Assembly: GCA_963969365.1 (NCBI GenBank)
Contig: OZ017757.1
Coordinates: 248,001 to 312,000, forward strand
Source: Asterochloris sp. CNOR1
Taxonomy: Eukaryota; Chlorophyta; Trebouxiophyceae; Trebouxiales; Trebouxiaceae
Reading direction: 5' to 3'
DNA: 64,000 nucleotides
The notes under the pieces: generated by a model
What the model was told of the DNA's origin: nothing
Database searches by the model: none
The model's input: only the letters and a program-made list of their open reading frames with translations
Program-made: the position numbers and the translations under genes
Shown: positions 34,501 through 44,731 of the stretch, one piece after another
How the letters are laid out: the number at the start of each line of letters is the position of its first letter
Numbering within the stretch: position 1 is the first letter of the stretch

Positions 34501-34699
34501 ATCGTGTGATCCGATGGCTGCTCTCTGCCCACCAGCACATGAGGCTGCTGAAGTGCATGTTGCCTGAGCAGTCTGTGGGAGTGCTGCTGCATGTCGTCAC
34601 AGCCTCCTCTACTTTGCCCTGCAGGTCCTGAAGGCGGCCTTCCTGCAGAGCGCCCCATTGCTGAAAGACACTGCAACGCTTGAAGATTTCGAAGAATGA
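31573..34699 (+). CDS. Plastid-type membrane protein of unknown function
   Basis: Exons 31573-32040, 32379-32466, 32930-33093, 34291-34398 and 34625-34699; phases agree and the product is about 300 aa. The N-terminus is rich in Arg, Ser, Pro and Ala without acidic residues until about residue 45, then a hydrophobic Ala/Leu stretch (LRLLCLAAAAAGAPLLLPAD) ending AADA, which resembles a bipartite plastid/thylakoid transit peptide. Three to four hydrophobic segments follow: FITLGAAFAVYWIVP, VLPALAFGAIYLALS, GILILLALSLSPYILALGG and VALVLTGGSLIPG. The soluble C-terminus (QQLEAVQKSMKGPVQEAQRG ... TLEDFEE) looks helical. I do not recognise the family; a chloroplast membrane location is inferred. The exact start ATG is uncertain, and a further exon between 33093 and 34291 is possible. 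Confidence 0.7.
32610..32929 (+). repeat. Copies of membrane-protein exon 3 start
   Basis: The exon 3 start with its acceptor (GAGCCAGACTGCTGCTGTGC, TTTGTGGCGCACC) is preceded by related units at about 32770-32815 (CAGCCAGACTGGTGCCAGGC, TCTGTGGCGCACCTGATG) and a shorter one at 32858-32880, plus older traces near 32615-32680. Confidence 0.75.
33839..33892 (+). repeat. Perfect 27-bp direct repeat
   Basis: Two identical 27-base units (AGTGCGCAGGCCCTCTTCAG then ACCACCT) lie side by side in the intron before exon 4. Absence of divergence indicates a recent event. Confidence 0.95.
34100..34290 (+). repeat. Two copies of membrane-protein exon 4 start
   Basis: CCTGCAGGCC.C...GCAGCTTGACC at 34105 and CCTGCAGGCCGTGTGGCAGC at 34170 mirror the real acceptor and exon at 34284-34310 (CTGCAGGCCACGCAGCAGCT). 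Spacings are about 65 and 115 bp; an older trace is near 33325. Confidence 0.75.
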
Positions 34700-35285
34700 A
34701 CTGGGATGATGAGTGCCACAGGCAGGCGCTCACTGATCAAAGTACCCCTGGTGCGGCAAGAGTAACAAGCACTAACAATGTTATACAAAGGTGGGCTTAC
34801 ACTCACACGTTCAAAGGGTCTGCATGCAGAGGTGGTGACTTCCAATCTAAAGTGGGGAACTGCAGCCTGGGACACACTACAGCAAAGGGCGACAGTAGCA
34901 CACATTTACTTTCAGTTGCCACTGGTGGGCATGCAACTCTGAAAGACAAACAAGGTGACAGAGCAAACAACAGGCTGCAGGCATGACTCCTGCTGTCCTG
35001 CAGAAACAGAGCACCGAGAGGGTGGGCTGTAAGTGAAAAGCGACAAAGGCCAAGAAAATCCTGTTCCAGCGGGGCAGTCTGCAAGCGATACTGAGAGGCA
35101 CATGAAGCTGAGCATGGAGGCTGCTGGCTTCAGAATCTCCAGACTGCAAGGGCTGTCATTTATTCCCGCCGGTCACAGTGAAGAGTGTCTGATAGTGTAG
35201 CACGTGGGGTTCATCACAGGACTTGTGTACTGACTCAGGAAGATCGCGCACCATGCCAGCGTGGCAGGGGCCTGGGCCCGCCACC
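34700..35285. other. Convergent intergenic region
   Basis: It lies between the membrane-protein stop and the bZIP stop and must contain both 3' untranslated regions. No gene or clear repeat was seen. Confidence 0.45.
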
Positions 35286-38200
35286 TCACCACATGACAGC
35301 CTCCGGGAGCCACTGCTGGCAGTCTGGCATGCCCTGCCACATGCTGCTGGGAGGCATGCTGCTGTTGGGCAGCCCGGCGTGCAGGAGGTTGGCTGTGGCA
35401 GCCTCAGCAGACGCAGCTGGGAAGCCGAAGGACCCTTCATCTGGTAGCAGGCCTCCAGGCTGGTGCAGGGACATGGCCCCGGAGCCAACGAAGCCCGCTG
35501 GCAGGCCGGGCGACATGGCTCTCCCTATGCCGCTGCCCATGGCGAGGTGTTGGGACAGGGCCGGCGGATTCTGGAGACCATCCGTGCCGGGCGCAGGCGC
35601 CAGGGCAGGTGTGGTCTGCATGCCCATCAGCACCTCTGCAGTGGAAGGGAGTAGGCCTGTCAATGGGCAGCAACAGGCTAACAAATTGAGCTGTGCCAGG
35701 CAATGCTGTGCAAGCGTCGTAGCAGCTCACAGGGCAGCACAGTGTACTGAAACGTGACATGATGCCGCCTGAAGGCAGAGCCTTGCCTGCGCTGGGGGCG
35801 CGCTCCTGCTCTGCCACCATGTTACCAAGTGTGACCAGGGGAACGAAGGCGGGGTAGCTGGCCACAATGCCGGTGGCTGCCTGAAGCCCGGTCATGATCT
35901 GCAGGCACAGAGGCAGGGGCATGTTTGAACGCAAACACCAAGACACACAGAAGCAAGCAACACGTGCCCAGCATGCAAAACCGAAACCCTACAAACACCT
36001 CAAAACGTAATGTCCAGAAAAAGGCAGCCTGACACAGATTGAGTGCTGCACTCCAAGTAAAAGGGCTCTCACAATTTTGAGCAAGCTATACAGCTGCCAA
36101 CCTGTCAAGGTAGCAGCAGCAGCCTGCTTCCTCTTCAACAAGGCCTTGGACTTACCGACCGGAAGAAGGTGGCCTGATAAAGATCGATGGCTGCATGCTC
36201 AGCCTCATTGTTCTTCTTGAGGCGCTCCACCACCTCCACATTGGTCATCAGCTCCTCTGTGGCCACATACACGCTGTAGGCTGAGCCATCAGTGCGCACA
36301 GCCGCAGACTGCAGGCCAGGGCAAGTTGGGGGAAGTCAGGAAACAACTAGCCTCATGCAGCCTGCAGGGTTGAGCACAGCCGCACAGTGCGGTCAATACA
36401 TGCTTTGGCATTGCACTTGTTCAAGGTGACATGAGGAGCAGCACCTGGAGCCGAGTGAAGGCTGCAGATCGCGTGCAGGCCAGCTTGTTCTTTCATTGTG
36501 AGAAGATGTGAGAAGCAACTGATGCTGTGAGGTGCACTGGCCACCTCTGTGCAGCATCTGACATGATGCTGCCCCCTTTCAAAGGGCACGGTCATCGACA
36601 TTCCTCACCTGCATGTGCCACATCAGCATGCGCCGCTCCTGCAATAGCTTGTTAAGCTTTGCAAACATGTCTGCCCGCGACTGCAGCAACTGCGCCCGCT
36701 GCTGGGGCGTCAGGCGGAGTGCTGCCTGCAGGCAGAGGTAGACAGCAGCTCAAACAGGAAATCTTGCAAGTCAATTGCAGCAAGAGCAAAAGGTGTGGAT
36801 AGTGCACATCGACAATGTGGCTGTCACAACTCCTATCGCACAGTCTGACATGGCACTTTGCACAAGCTGAGGGGCAGACAGGGTTGCCTTTCAGGCTACC
36901 TTTTCATGCTTATGAGCAAGCAGGGACACACTGCCTTCAGGCGCCACATGTCTGTGTGACCAGCTGCAGATGCCCCATCTGAGGCTAGATTGACTTAGCA
37001 CTCTGCCTGTCCTCAAGCACATGGCAAGCTGTTGCAGTGTGGACTGTGCCAGAGCGGGGCAGCTGGCAGCTGCTTTTTGGGGCGTGTGCACTGCACATCA
37101 ACAGCGCAGATGGCTGAGAGCCGGGGCAGCTCAGCTGCCTGCACTCTGGGGGCCCCTGCACTGCATACCCTGACATACCCTGCAAACAAACAGCGTAGCT
37201 GGCTCAGAATCTGAGCAGCTCACCAAAATGTCGTGGACCTGCTGGCGAGTCAGCCCCCTGTTGGGCTCATTCCTCCCCGGTTCCATGATGCTGTGGAACA
37301 GCTTGCGCAGGAACATGGGCTTGGCCACAGCCGTCACCGACAGCCAGCGCCCAAACTGGTCGATGAGACCCTGCAGGGAGCGGCGCAGAGTTGTGAGCAG
37401 CGACTTGCGCGACCAGCCAGCACTGCGCCCAGCAGGCTGTGGGCCTGCAACAGCTGTTGCTCAGGTTGCACCCAAGGCGGTTGATGAGGCATTGCACACA
37501 GCAGCACATGACCACAGAGCGAAATTCAAAGCAAGGTGGATCGCGCTTAGCTCTGGTGTCAACGATCCCTTCCCGCAAGAGGGCTGTATATGGTGCCACC
37601 TATTGAACTAGATGAAGCGTGAGGCCAGTGGAAAATGAGCGCTGAGACTCAGGCCTGATGGCCAGTGTAACAGACTACTAATGCTGACTGATGCTGAGTC
37701 ACAGGCAGAGGGGAGGACATCAGATGTCTCATACGTACACTCAGGCTGACTCAACTTCTGGTACCTTGCTGCTGCTGGTGGGCCATCCCAGGGGGTACAG
37801 CTGACTGGGCATACCAGGTGTTGCAGGCCTGGCTTGCAGTGCTTGCCAGCAGCCCTGTGTAAGGCACCCAGCTGTGTGGGCCTCTTGCTCTTGCCCAGCC
37901 CATCAGAGCTCGCCGGCAGCCCTGTGCTAGACACCCAGCTGTGCTGTTTGCATGCTGCTGATGCCATGCCACCAGCGCTCGCCAGCAGCCCTGCCAGCTG
38001 TACAGTGCATGGGCAACTGGTGCCACACCAGCAGGGCTCCCCAGCAGCCATGTGCACTGGGGGCAGCAGGCATGGCTGCTGCACACTGCCTTGAGCACCC
38101 TGTCTGCGCAGCACCAACCTCGGTCACCCACCCCAAGCTGGCTGGAACCGCCCTCTGCCCAAGCTTCCAGCAGATACTGCCGCCTCTGACTGTGCACGAC

Positions 38201-41200
38201 CTGACACATTATGACTCCACACTCCTAAACTGTGTGGGCCGATTCCATTGCTGAGCGGCTGCTGTAACAACAGCCAGAGATGCGGGCCCCCGACCTGCTG
38301 ACTCTAGGCTGTGACCCACGGCAGCTGAATGGACTTTGAGAAGTCCCCACTACTGACTGATGGACCCTGTTGCTCTTGACTGTGACCACCCTGGCAGCAC
38401 CCAACAGGCCACCCAATATTAAGCAGCTAGCTACCCACTGCTGGACTGCTCATACCACTGCCTATGGCTGCTCACCTCAGCTTTCTGCCCTGCCAGCGAG
38501 TTCGCACTCCCGTTCGCCTCCCGCACAAGCCTCGAGAACTCCAGAGTGTACGCCTACAGGCAATGTGTGAGTTCAGGGACCCAGCATAACTTGTCCAAGC
38601 AGTGCCAGCAACACTTGTCTAAGCGGTGCCAGCTGAGCACTTGGCGTCCTTTTCTCCTGTGCCTCTCACTGACAGGCAGAAAGGGCGCCACGCAGCTGTG
38701 GCATGCAGTGTTTGCCTCTGCCGCATGTCTGGCCAGCACAGGTGTGCTGGTGGGCCACAAGCCAGCAGCAGCACTGCCAGGCTGCTCACAAACAGCTGTA
38801 CTTGTGCTGCTACCAGATCAACAAGCTGCGCTTCATGCCAGCAAGTGCAGTGCAGTGGGTGTCTTGAAGCTGCACAGTGTGCCAGGGCCTGGACCTTTGT
38901 GCGATGCTTGAAGCTGCATCATGAGCCAGAGCGTGCAGTGCAATGTGAGGCTCAAAGCTGCACAGCTCTGAGCTCTGTGTTCAAGTAAAAAGCACTGTGG
39001 CGTTCACAGTGAGTGCATCAGCAGGGCTCAGCACTTGTCAGCCCGAAGCACCCCATCAGCAGCATCAGAGCAGGTACGTCCAAGCATGACTCCAGCCACA
39101 TGCCACAGCAACCTCCACATGAGACCTTGCATCGCCACTGCAGCAGAGCGTCCACCTAAACGCCAGCATTCCCAAGGTCACACCTCACCTTCCACACATT
39201 CTGGTGCTCCAGAAGGCCCATCTGCTTGATCTGGCTGGCTGTCTGGAACCGCTCCTCCTCACGCAGGGGACTCAGCTCAAACACAGTGTTGTCATCCCAC
39301 TCAAAGTAGTGGAAATAGCGCTGCTTCTTGCTGGCGCCGGGCTGTGCCAGTGACCTGCCTGGCGCTGCCTGTAACGCTCCTGACTGCGCCAGCGCCTGCA
39401 AGCAGGATTGTTCAAGCCATGTATGGATCAATCAGTGACTTTGTTGTCCTGAGGAAGCTGCAGTGTGGCCTAAGCACCCAGTGCCCAGAGCCCCTGATTG
39501 TGCCGGCCCTTGCCAGCCAAATGCACATACAACTGACTGCTGCATGTGCTGTAGCAGGCAGCTGACGGCTGGTGCGCACCACAATGTTGTCGGCTCATGC
39601 TATCCAGCATCTGGCAATTAGAGGAGTGACACAGGCAAGCTAGTCGCTGCAATAAATGGATGGGCTGCTTGACAGCACGCATGGTGGAAGCGCACAAGCC
39701 CGGCGGCTGGCACCTTGAGCATGCGGGGACGTGCGAAAGGCACTCTCACAATCTGAGAATGTTCACAGCAGGCAGTGCGGAAGCACACCTGCTCAGAGCC
39801 TGGCGAGTTGATCATGAGGCAGGTTTCAAGCAGGCGATTCCTCTCTGCCAGGTGCCCCTGAGCCACCTCCATCTCCTGGAGGCGGGCTGTCAGCTTTGCT
39901 ATCTGCCCCTCGCGAGCCTCCTTCTCGGCCTGCAGGCGGGTGAACACCCTTCAGAACAGGCACAAACTTCTGCAGCTGGCACTACCTCAGCAGCAGCCAT
40001 AGCCAGCCAACATCCAGGTCAGGATCTCCAGCAGCCATGACCAGCCAACATCTGAGTCGAGGATCAGCAGTAGCCATGGCTAGCCAGCACCAGCAGCGGC
40101 CATGGCTATATGCCCAGTGGTGGGTCAAAACAGATTGAAGGAGCCCTGGAGATGAGTTGGACAATAGCTCTTTGTTCATCAGGGCACCCCTTGTGCACAT
40201 ATTCACAGCAAAGCGCAAAGGAGGCTGATCCAAAGCTTGCCAGGCTGCCTGTCGCAGGTCTTGAGATCAGCAGCCTGATGCCTGGCAGGACTCTCAGAAA
40301 ACTGAGGTCAGGCATGCATGTCTGGCATGCCTCAGGACACAGCTGAGGTTTTGGGCCTGGCAGCCTAGGCTCTGTCCATGCTCTGGCGCTGCGGACAAGC
40401 TGAATACAGGCGTGCATGTCTGGGCGTGTGCAGCACAGCACCTCACACCAAGAGCCCAAGCTTTGCTTCCCTTCTGGGCTCCCCTCCAGCACGCTTTCAG
40501 GTAGAAATCTGCGCCCAGCTTTCCCCCTTCTTGCAGAGGCTAGGCTCCGCTGAACTCAGACAGTGGAACCCCTGCAACCTGGAGCCCCCATCCAGCTCTG
40601 CTTTGGGCCTCAAGAGACACAAGCAACTGAGCACCATCTGGCAATCGTTATAGCGTTGCTGGAAGTGGTTCCACTCTTGCTCCCTGCAAGGCGCTGGCAT
40701 GTTTATTTGGTACACAGCAGAGCCCAGCCTGTGCTCACCTTCTGGCGGTCCCTGAATCGCTGCTGTGAGCGCTTGTTCTCCTCCTTCTTGCGAGCCAGGC
40801 GCTCGGCCTTAGTGGTCTTGCGGCGGGGCCCCCCCACACGCCCCCCGGCCGTGCTGGCCGGTGGCGAGGTCGCATTGTCGTGGGCATGGGTAGTGTCCTT
40901 GTCCTCTGAGCTGCCTGGCTGCCACTCAGGCTCGCTCGGGGAGTCCCCTGCAGCTGGCAGCAGTAGGGACACATCAGCTGTGTGTTGGCATAGCCACCTG
41001 AGCTCTGAAGGGAGTCAGCGTGACACCTGCAGCTGGCAGGAAAGGAACAGGCCAGCCTCTATGGGCAAGTGCACAGCGCTGTGTGGCAATCTCGAGTCGG
41101 CTGCGAGGGTGGGAGTGCGCCATGCCCCTGCATTTGCGCTGCCACTGGGGCTCTCTGGGGGAGTCAGCAACGCCCCTTTCCGCTGGCAGCAACAAGAAGA

Positions 41201-42097
41201 CTTCCCCAAAGTTGATGTTGCACAGTGCTGTGTGGCAATGACAGTTTGGCTCTGTGAGTAACAATTCCCGTGCAGAAGGCAGCTGCAGGACAAAGGCTGT
41301 CTGGCTTTCAGTAGGATGTGGGCCCCCGCCAGGGCCTAGTGTGTAGCCCAGAGGGAGACAGGTGGCGTTCCCTGCAGCAGGGCAGCTGCAATGGCCAGCC
41401 TCAGTGGCGCAGAACAGCAGCTCTCGCGTTTCCAGCATGCCGCTCGGAGTCCCTGCGCCTCACTGCATACCAGACACTGCACAGCTCAGGCAGCCGGCTA
41501 ACACTGGTGCCATCACAAGCTTGTGGGAGCGCACTGTTATGTTGTCATGACCCACCGAGGCTCCTGTATCCGACAACGCCATCGCCCAAGCGGTGATTGC
41601 CCCAGGGGTGAACAGCAGCTTGTTGCAGCATGAAAGGCACTCCGCGCAGCACCTCGTACATGCGGGTTGAGCTGCCATGACTCGGACAGCTGGCAGACGT
41701 TCAAACCCCTCAGCCGCCATACAGCCCGATGTGCCCATCTAAGCAACAAGGTCCTCCCAAGAACGTCATCAGAGACATACAGGGGCTGCTCCAGGATGTC
41801 GCAGGTTGGGGGCCAGGCATGCAGATGCGAGCAATCGTGCTCGATGGTCAACTCCAAGAGCAGCCATCCGTGTGGTCAAAACGGCAAACCTGGGTTCCAC
41901 CTGCTTCATATGGCGGCTGGCTGCGGGCTGCCTGTGCATGGATGCCACTCACATGATTTCGCGCTCGCATCAAGGCTCTTCATCTTTTGCGTCGCAGCGC
42001 CGCTGTGCAGCTGTACAGGCCTCTCAGCCTGCCCCTCTGCGCCAAAAGCCTCCACAAAGCTGTTTACCAGGTGCGATGGCAAGCTCTCCAGGTCCAT
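35286..42097 (-). CDS. bZIP transcription factor, complete
   Basis: Ten exons on the minus strand: 42097-41953, 40947-40739, 39929-39789, 39395-39189, 38553-38476, 37370-37224, 36725-36609, 36308-36156, 35898-35787, 35635-35286; all phases fit and give about 552 aa. The basic region is RKKEENKRSQQRFRDRQK with Asn106 and Arg114 in the N-x7-R arrangement. Splicing to exon 3 places Leu131, Met138, Leu145 and Leu152 in heptad register, which confirms both the zipper and the junction. Such factors bind DNA as dimers in the nucleus. The long region after the zipper (ASKKQRYFHYFEWDD..., LTPQQRAQLLQSRADMFAKL) resembles the helical tail of algal bZIP proteins; the last exon is Met/Pro/Gly-rich and may be an activation domain. 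Intron 9 is GC-AG (CAG|GCAAGG at 35786). The first exon (MDLESLPSHLVNSFVEAFG) rests on an ATG at 42097 and a strong donor with matching phase. Confidence 0.85.
37440..38090 (-). repeat. Copies of bZIP exon 6 start and a ~70-bp tandem array
   Basis: Near 37445-37485 the intron repeats the exon 6 start (minus-strand CTCATCAACCGCCTTGGGTG beside the real CTCATCGACCAGTTTGGGCG). Between 37830 and 38090 there are three to four degenerate units of about 70 bp with the landmarks GCCAGCAGCCCTG and CACCCAGCTGTG. Confidence 0.7.
38588..38640 (-). repeat. Short tandem pair next to bZIP exon 5
   Basis: ACTTGTCCAAGCAGTGCCAG and ACTTGTCTAAGCGGTGCCAG lie in tandem about 23 bp apart, beside exon 38553-38476. 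Confidence 0.85.
40985..41465 (-). repeat. Three or four copies of bZIP exon 2 start
   Basis: The exon 2 start with acceptor (plus-strand landmarks GCCACTCAGGCTCGCTCGGG, GAGTCCC, GCAGCTGGCAGCAG, CTGTGTGTTGGC) recurs at about 40990-41085, 41130-41240 and 41370-41460, each with a GGAGTC.. and GCTGGCAG core and a GTGCTGTGTGGCAAT tail. Period is about 100-130 bp. Confidence 0.75.
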
Positions 42098-42604
42098 GCT
42101 GTGATGCTCTCAGTGTAGACCCGCAGTACCTGCAGTACAACACCAGCAGTGCACGGCAGCACCAGCGCAGTTGCCTCAAGATTTTCTCTGGCAGGCTGCT
42201 GTGTGCAGCTGAAAGGATTCAGGCTGACTGGCAGAGTGTGAGTGCAGCAGCGTTTGTTGACCTCTCCACATGAGGCCATTTTGGTGCCTAGTGCCCCTGT
42301 CATGCCCACGCACCGATGCTGTCCAGGTGACGGACGCTGCAGCCGATTGATCTGCAGACGCCGAGGTGGAAATGCCAGGCCACTCGCCACTGCCTGCACA
42401 ATATGGCCGCGTCTCCCGGGCTCCAGCGTGCGTTTAGACTGGCCAAAAACTGACACTGCTATACCTGACTACCGTAATATAATCTTTGGATTCAGATTCA
42501 TTATGATCTCGCAGTGTCTGACCTCTCTCTCGTCGGAATCGTTCCACACGCAGCAGAAAGAACCAGGCGATTGAGCGCAGCCATGCACTCGAAAGTTTGA
42601 GTGC

Positions 42605-42885
42605 AACGCTGTGGGCAGCCTGCAACTGACAACAGAATCAGCAGAGCTGATAGAGCTGACTGCTACCTCGAAGTAGAGTGCCGTTGGCCTCATGTCCCTT
42701 TTACATACCGCTCCACAAGGTTCCATTGTTTTACATAAGGGCGGGAACCATTGGCTGCAGATATGCAGCAGGAAGATCCAAAACTTTTTAGCAACACTGT
42801 TGGGCAGCCTGCAGCTGCCAACAGAGCTGATAAAGCTGACTTCCACCTCGGACAAAGGTGCACTTGGCAGCCTCAGGAGAAGAAC
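42605..42885. repeat. ~198-bp-spaced direct duplication upstream of bZIP
   Basis: GGGCAGCCTGCAACTGACAA...CAGAGCTGATAGAGCTGACT..CCACCTCG-type sequence at 42614-42690 recurs at about 42805-42870 (GGGCAGCCTGCAGCTGCCAA, AGCTGATAAAGCTGACTTCC). It lies upstream of the bZIP start codon. Confidence 0.75.
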
Positions 42886-43301
42886 GTGTGAGGGTTTTGG
42901 GTCCTCTCACAATCATCAGTCCAAGTTTTTCACCTCAACGCTCTTATGCTGCATGAGCAAAGCACCCCTACAGGCTGCATCTTGTTGCACAGCACCGCGT
43001 TGGTGCTGTTCTAGTCACAGGTAAGCCTGCACGTACTGAACGTAGCCCCTTGCTTTACTGCTAGCACTCCGTCCCCAGAGGTGCTGTCCAGACTTTGTGC
43101 TGAGATGACAAGGGATGGCAGGGGTGCTCTTCTGGGGCTGCATAAACAGCTCAGGCGCACGATGCATTGCCATGGCTCAGTTCATATGGTTGCTTGATTG
43201 GAGATACTGAACAAGACCAAAGGCATAGTCTGCGAGAGGCACAACGTCCCCCTTCTGGCTCTGGCTTTGTGCTGACGGTATTCACAGAGCTGCAGACTTT
43301 T

Positions 43302-43329
43302 ACCTGTTCTGGCGCACGCCAGAACAGGT
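43302..43329. other. Perfect 13-bp inverted repeat (hairpin/palindrome)
   Basis: ACCTGTTCTGGCG, two bases (CA), then its exact reverse complement CGCCAGAACAGGT. It stands alone in intergenic DNA. It could be a dimeric transcription-factor site or an RNA hairpin; no adjacent T-run or gene supports one choice. Confidence 0.9.
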
Positions 43330-44731
43330 CTGCCAGGGATGATGCCAGCATGCCAAGCTGCTTGGGTCTATCAAAGTTGGATTGTCTACCACTGCAGCGC
43401 AGCCTGGATAAGTCAGTGCTGTGACAACACACTTCACCTGTGTCAACAGGCTGATGTGTACAATGGGCATCTTTTTGTTGATACATAACATAATATAGTT
43501 CATGGCCAGAGCTGCCTTGGACAATTGATGCTGCTGCCAGGTGCAGCCTCACACTGTGGGGGTGCAGCCAGCAGTTCATTGGACATCTGCCTGCTGTCTG
43601 CTGTGCATGCAGACAAGATACATTAGCCACCAAGAACGAAATACAAAGCTACCAAGAGGGCTTCTGGACAGGCCAGAGCACTGCCTACACTGACAGGCCT
43701 GCTGTGTTGAGGCAAGTGTGTCTGACTGAGTAAGTGCTGAATGCCCTCTATCGCACGGCCTCACTTTGCCTTGGGTGCCTCTTCGTGTTGGAGTCTTGGC
43801 TTAAGGTTGTGCACTTCACTGCTAAAGGGTTCACCCTGATTGTCAAGTATTTGTGATGCATGCTTGGCAGAGCTTGATCACTGCTTAATGAGGTGGATGC
43901 CTGCTGCTGCTTGCTGGGGCGGCCATCACAGAGCAACCGCCATGCAATATCCTGTCCTGGCACTCATTATGATGATCTTGAAGGCAACACTGTTGCTGCG
44001 CCATGCAAGCACCTGCCAGCAAGACTGGCCAGGTCACCCAGCCTTTGGCAGGCAGGCTCAGCAACCAGGCAGGGCTTGCAAGGGCGCCTGGTCCCAGATG
44101 ATGGCCCAGCCAAGATTGGGGTTTGCAGCAATGTGATGCAGGCCCTGAATGGCCAGGCAGACAACCTTTCACAACTCAGACTTATTCTGGCAGACTCATC
44201 AGGTCAATCTGCATGGGTGGCAGTCGAGTTAGGTCATGGTCTGACGGTAATAAACAATAAGAGTTATCAACCAGTCTCTCCCGTCGATCAGGCTGCAACG
44301 CATTGCAATGTCACAAGCGAGCTGGTTGCCGAATGCGGAGGACACTTCCCAGTCAACTGCTCAGTTAGATAAGTATGGAGGTGGGCATGCGACTGTTTGC
44401 ATCTGCTCGCATGCAGCAGCCTGCATCATGTCCTGCCCCAAGCTTTTCTCCCGGCACCTTCAGCAGTGCCAATCCCCCTGCATGCTGCACAAGCAATGCT
44501 CTGCCTCTCTGCAGGGAGGCATAGGCCAGCCATCAAACGGGGAAATTCAATGGAAGCTAGGCTGGAGTGGCTGCAGGAGGGATTGGTGAAGCAGCAGAGC
44601 GACATGGAGAGCGCACTGCACAGGGATGATAGCAATGCGAGATGGGAGCTAGATCAACAGGTAGCTGAGCTGCCTGCCACAGAGAACTCCTGGCAGACCA
44701 ATGGCTCTCCAAGCGAAGCAGTAGCGGCGGA

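Larger units (their letters stand above)
42098..44731. other. Long intergenic region between divergent bZIP and nucleotidyltransferase/USP genes
   Basis: Expected to hold both promoters and 5' untranslated regions. It contains a duplicated segment (42609-42880) and a perfect hairpin palindrome (43302-43329). Open frames on both strands here (for example minus 43633-43151) lack recognisable domains or a splice pattern, so no gene is called. Confidence 0.5.

Noticed and set aside
43151-43633. 160-residue minus-strand open frame as a gene
   Set aside because: No recognisable domain or splice pattern, and it overlaps the palindrome; coding status not supported.
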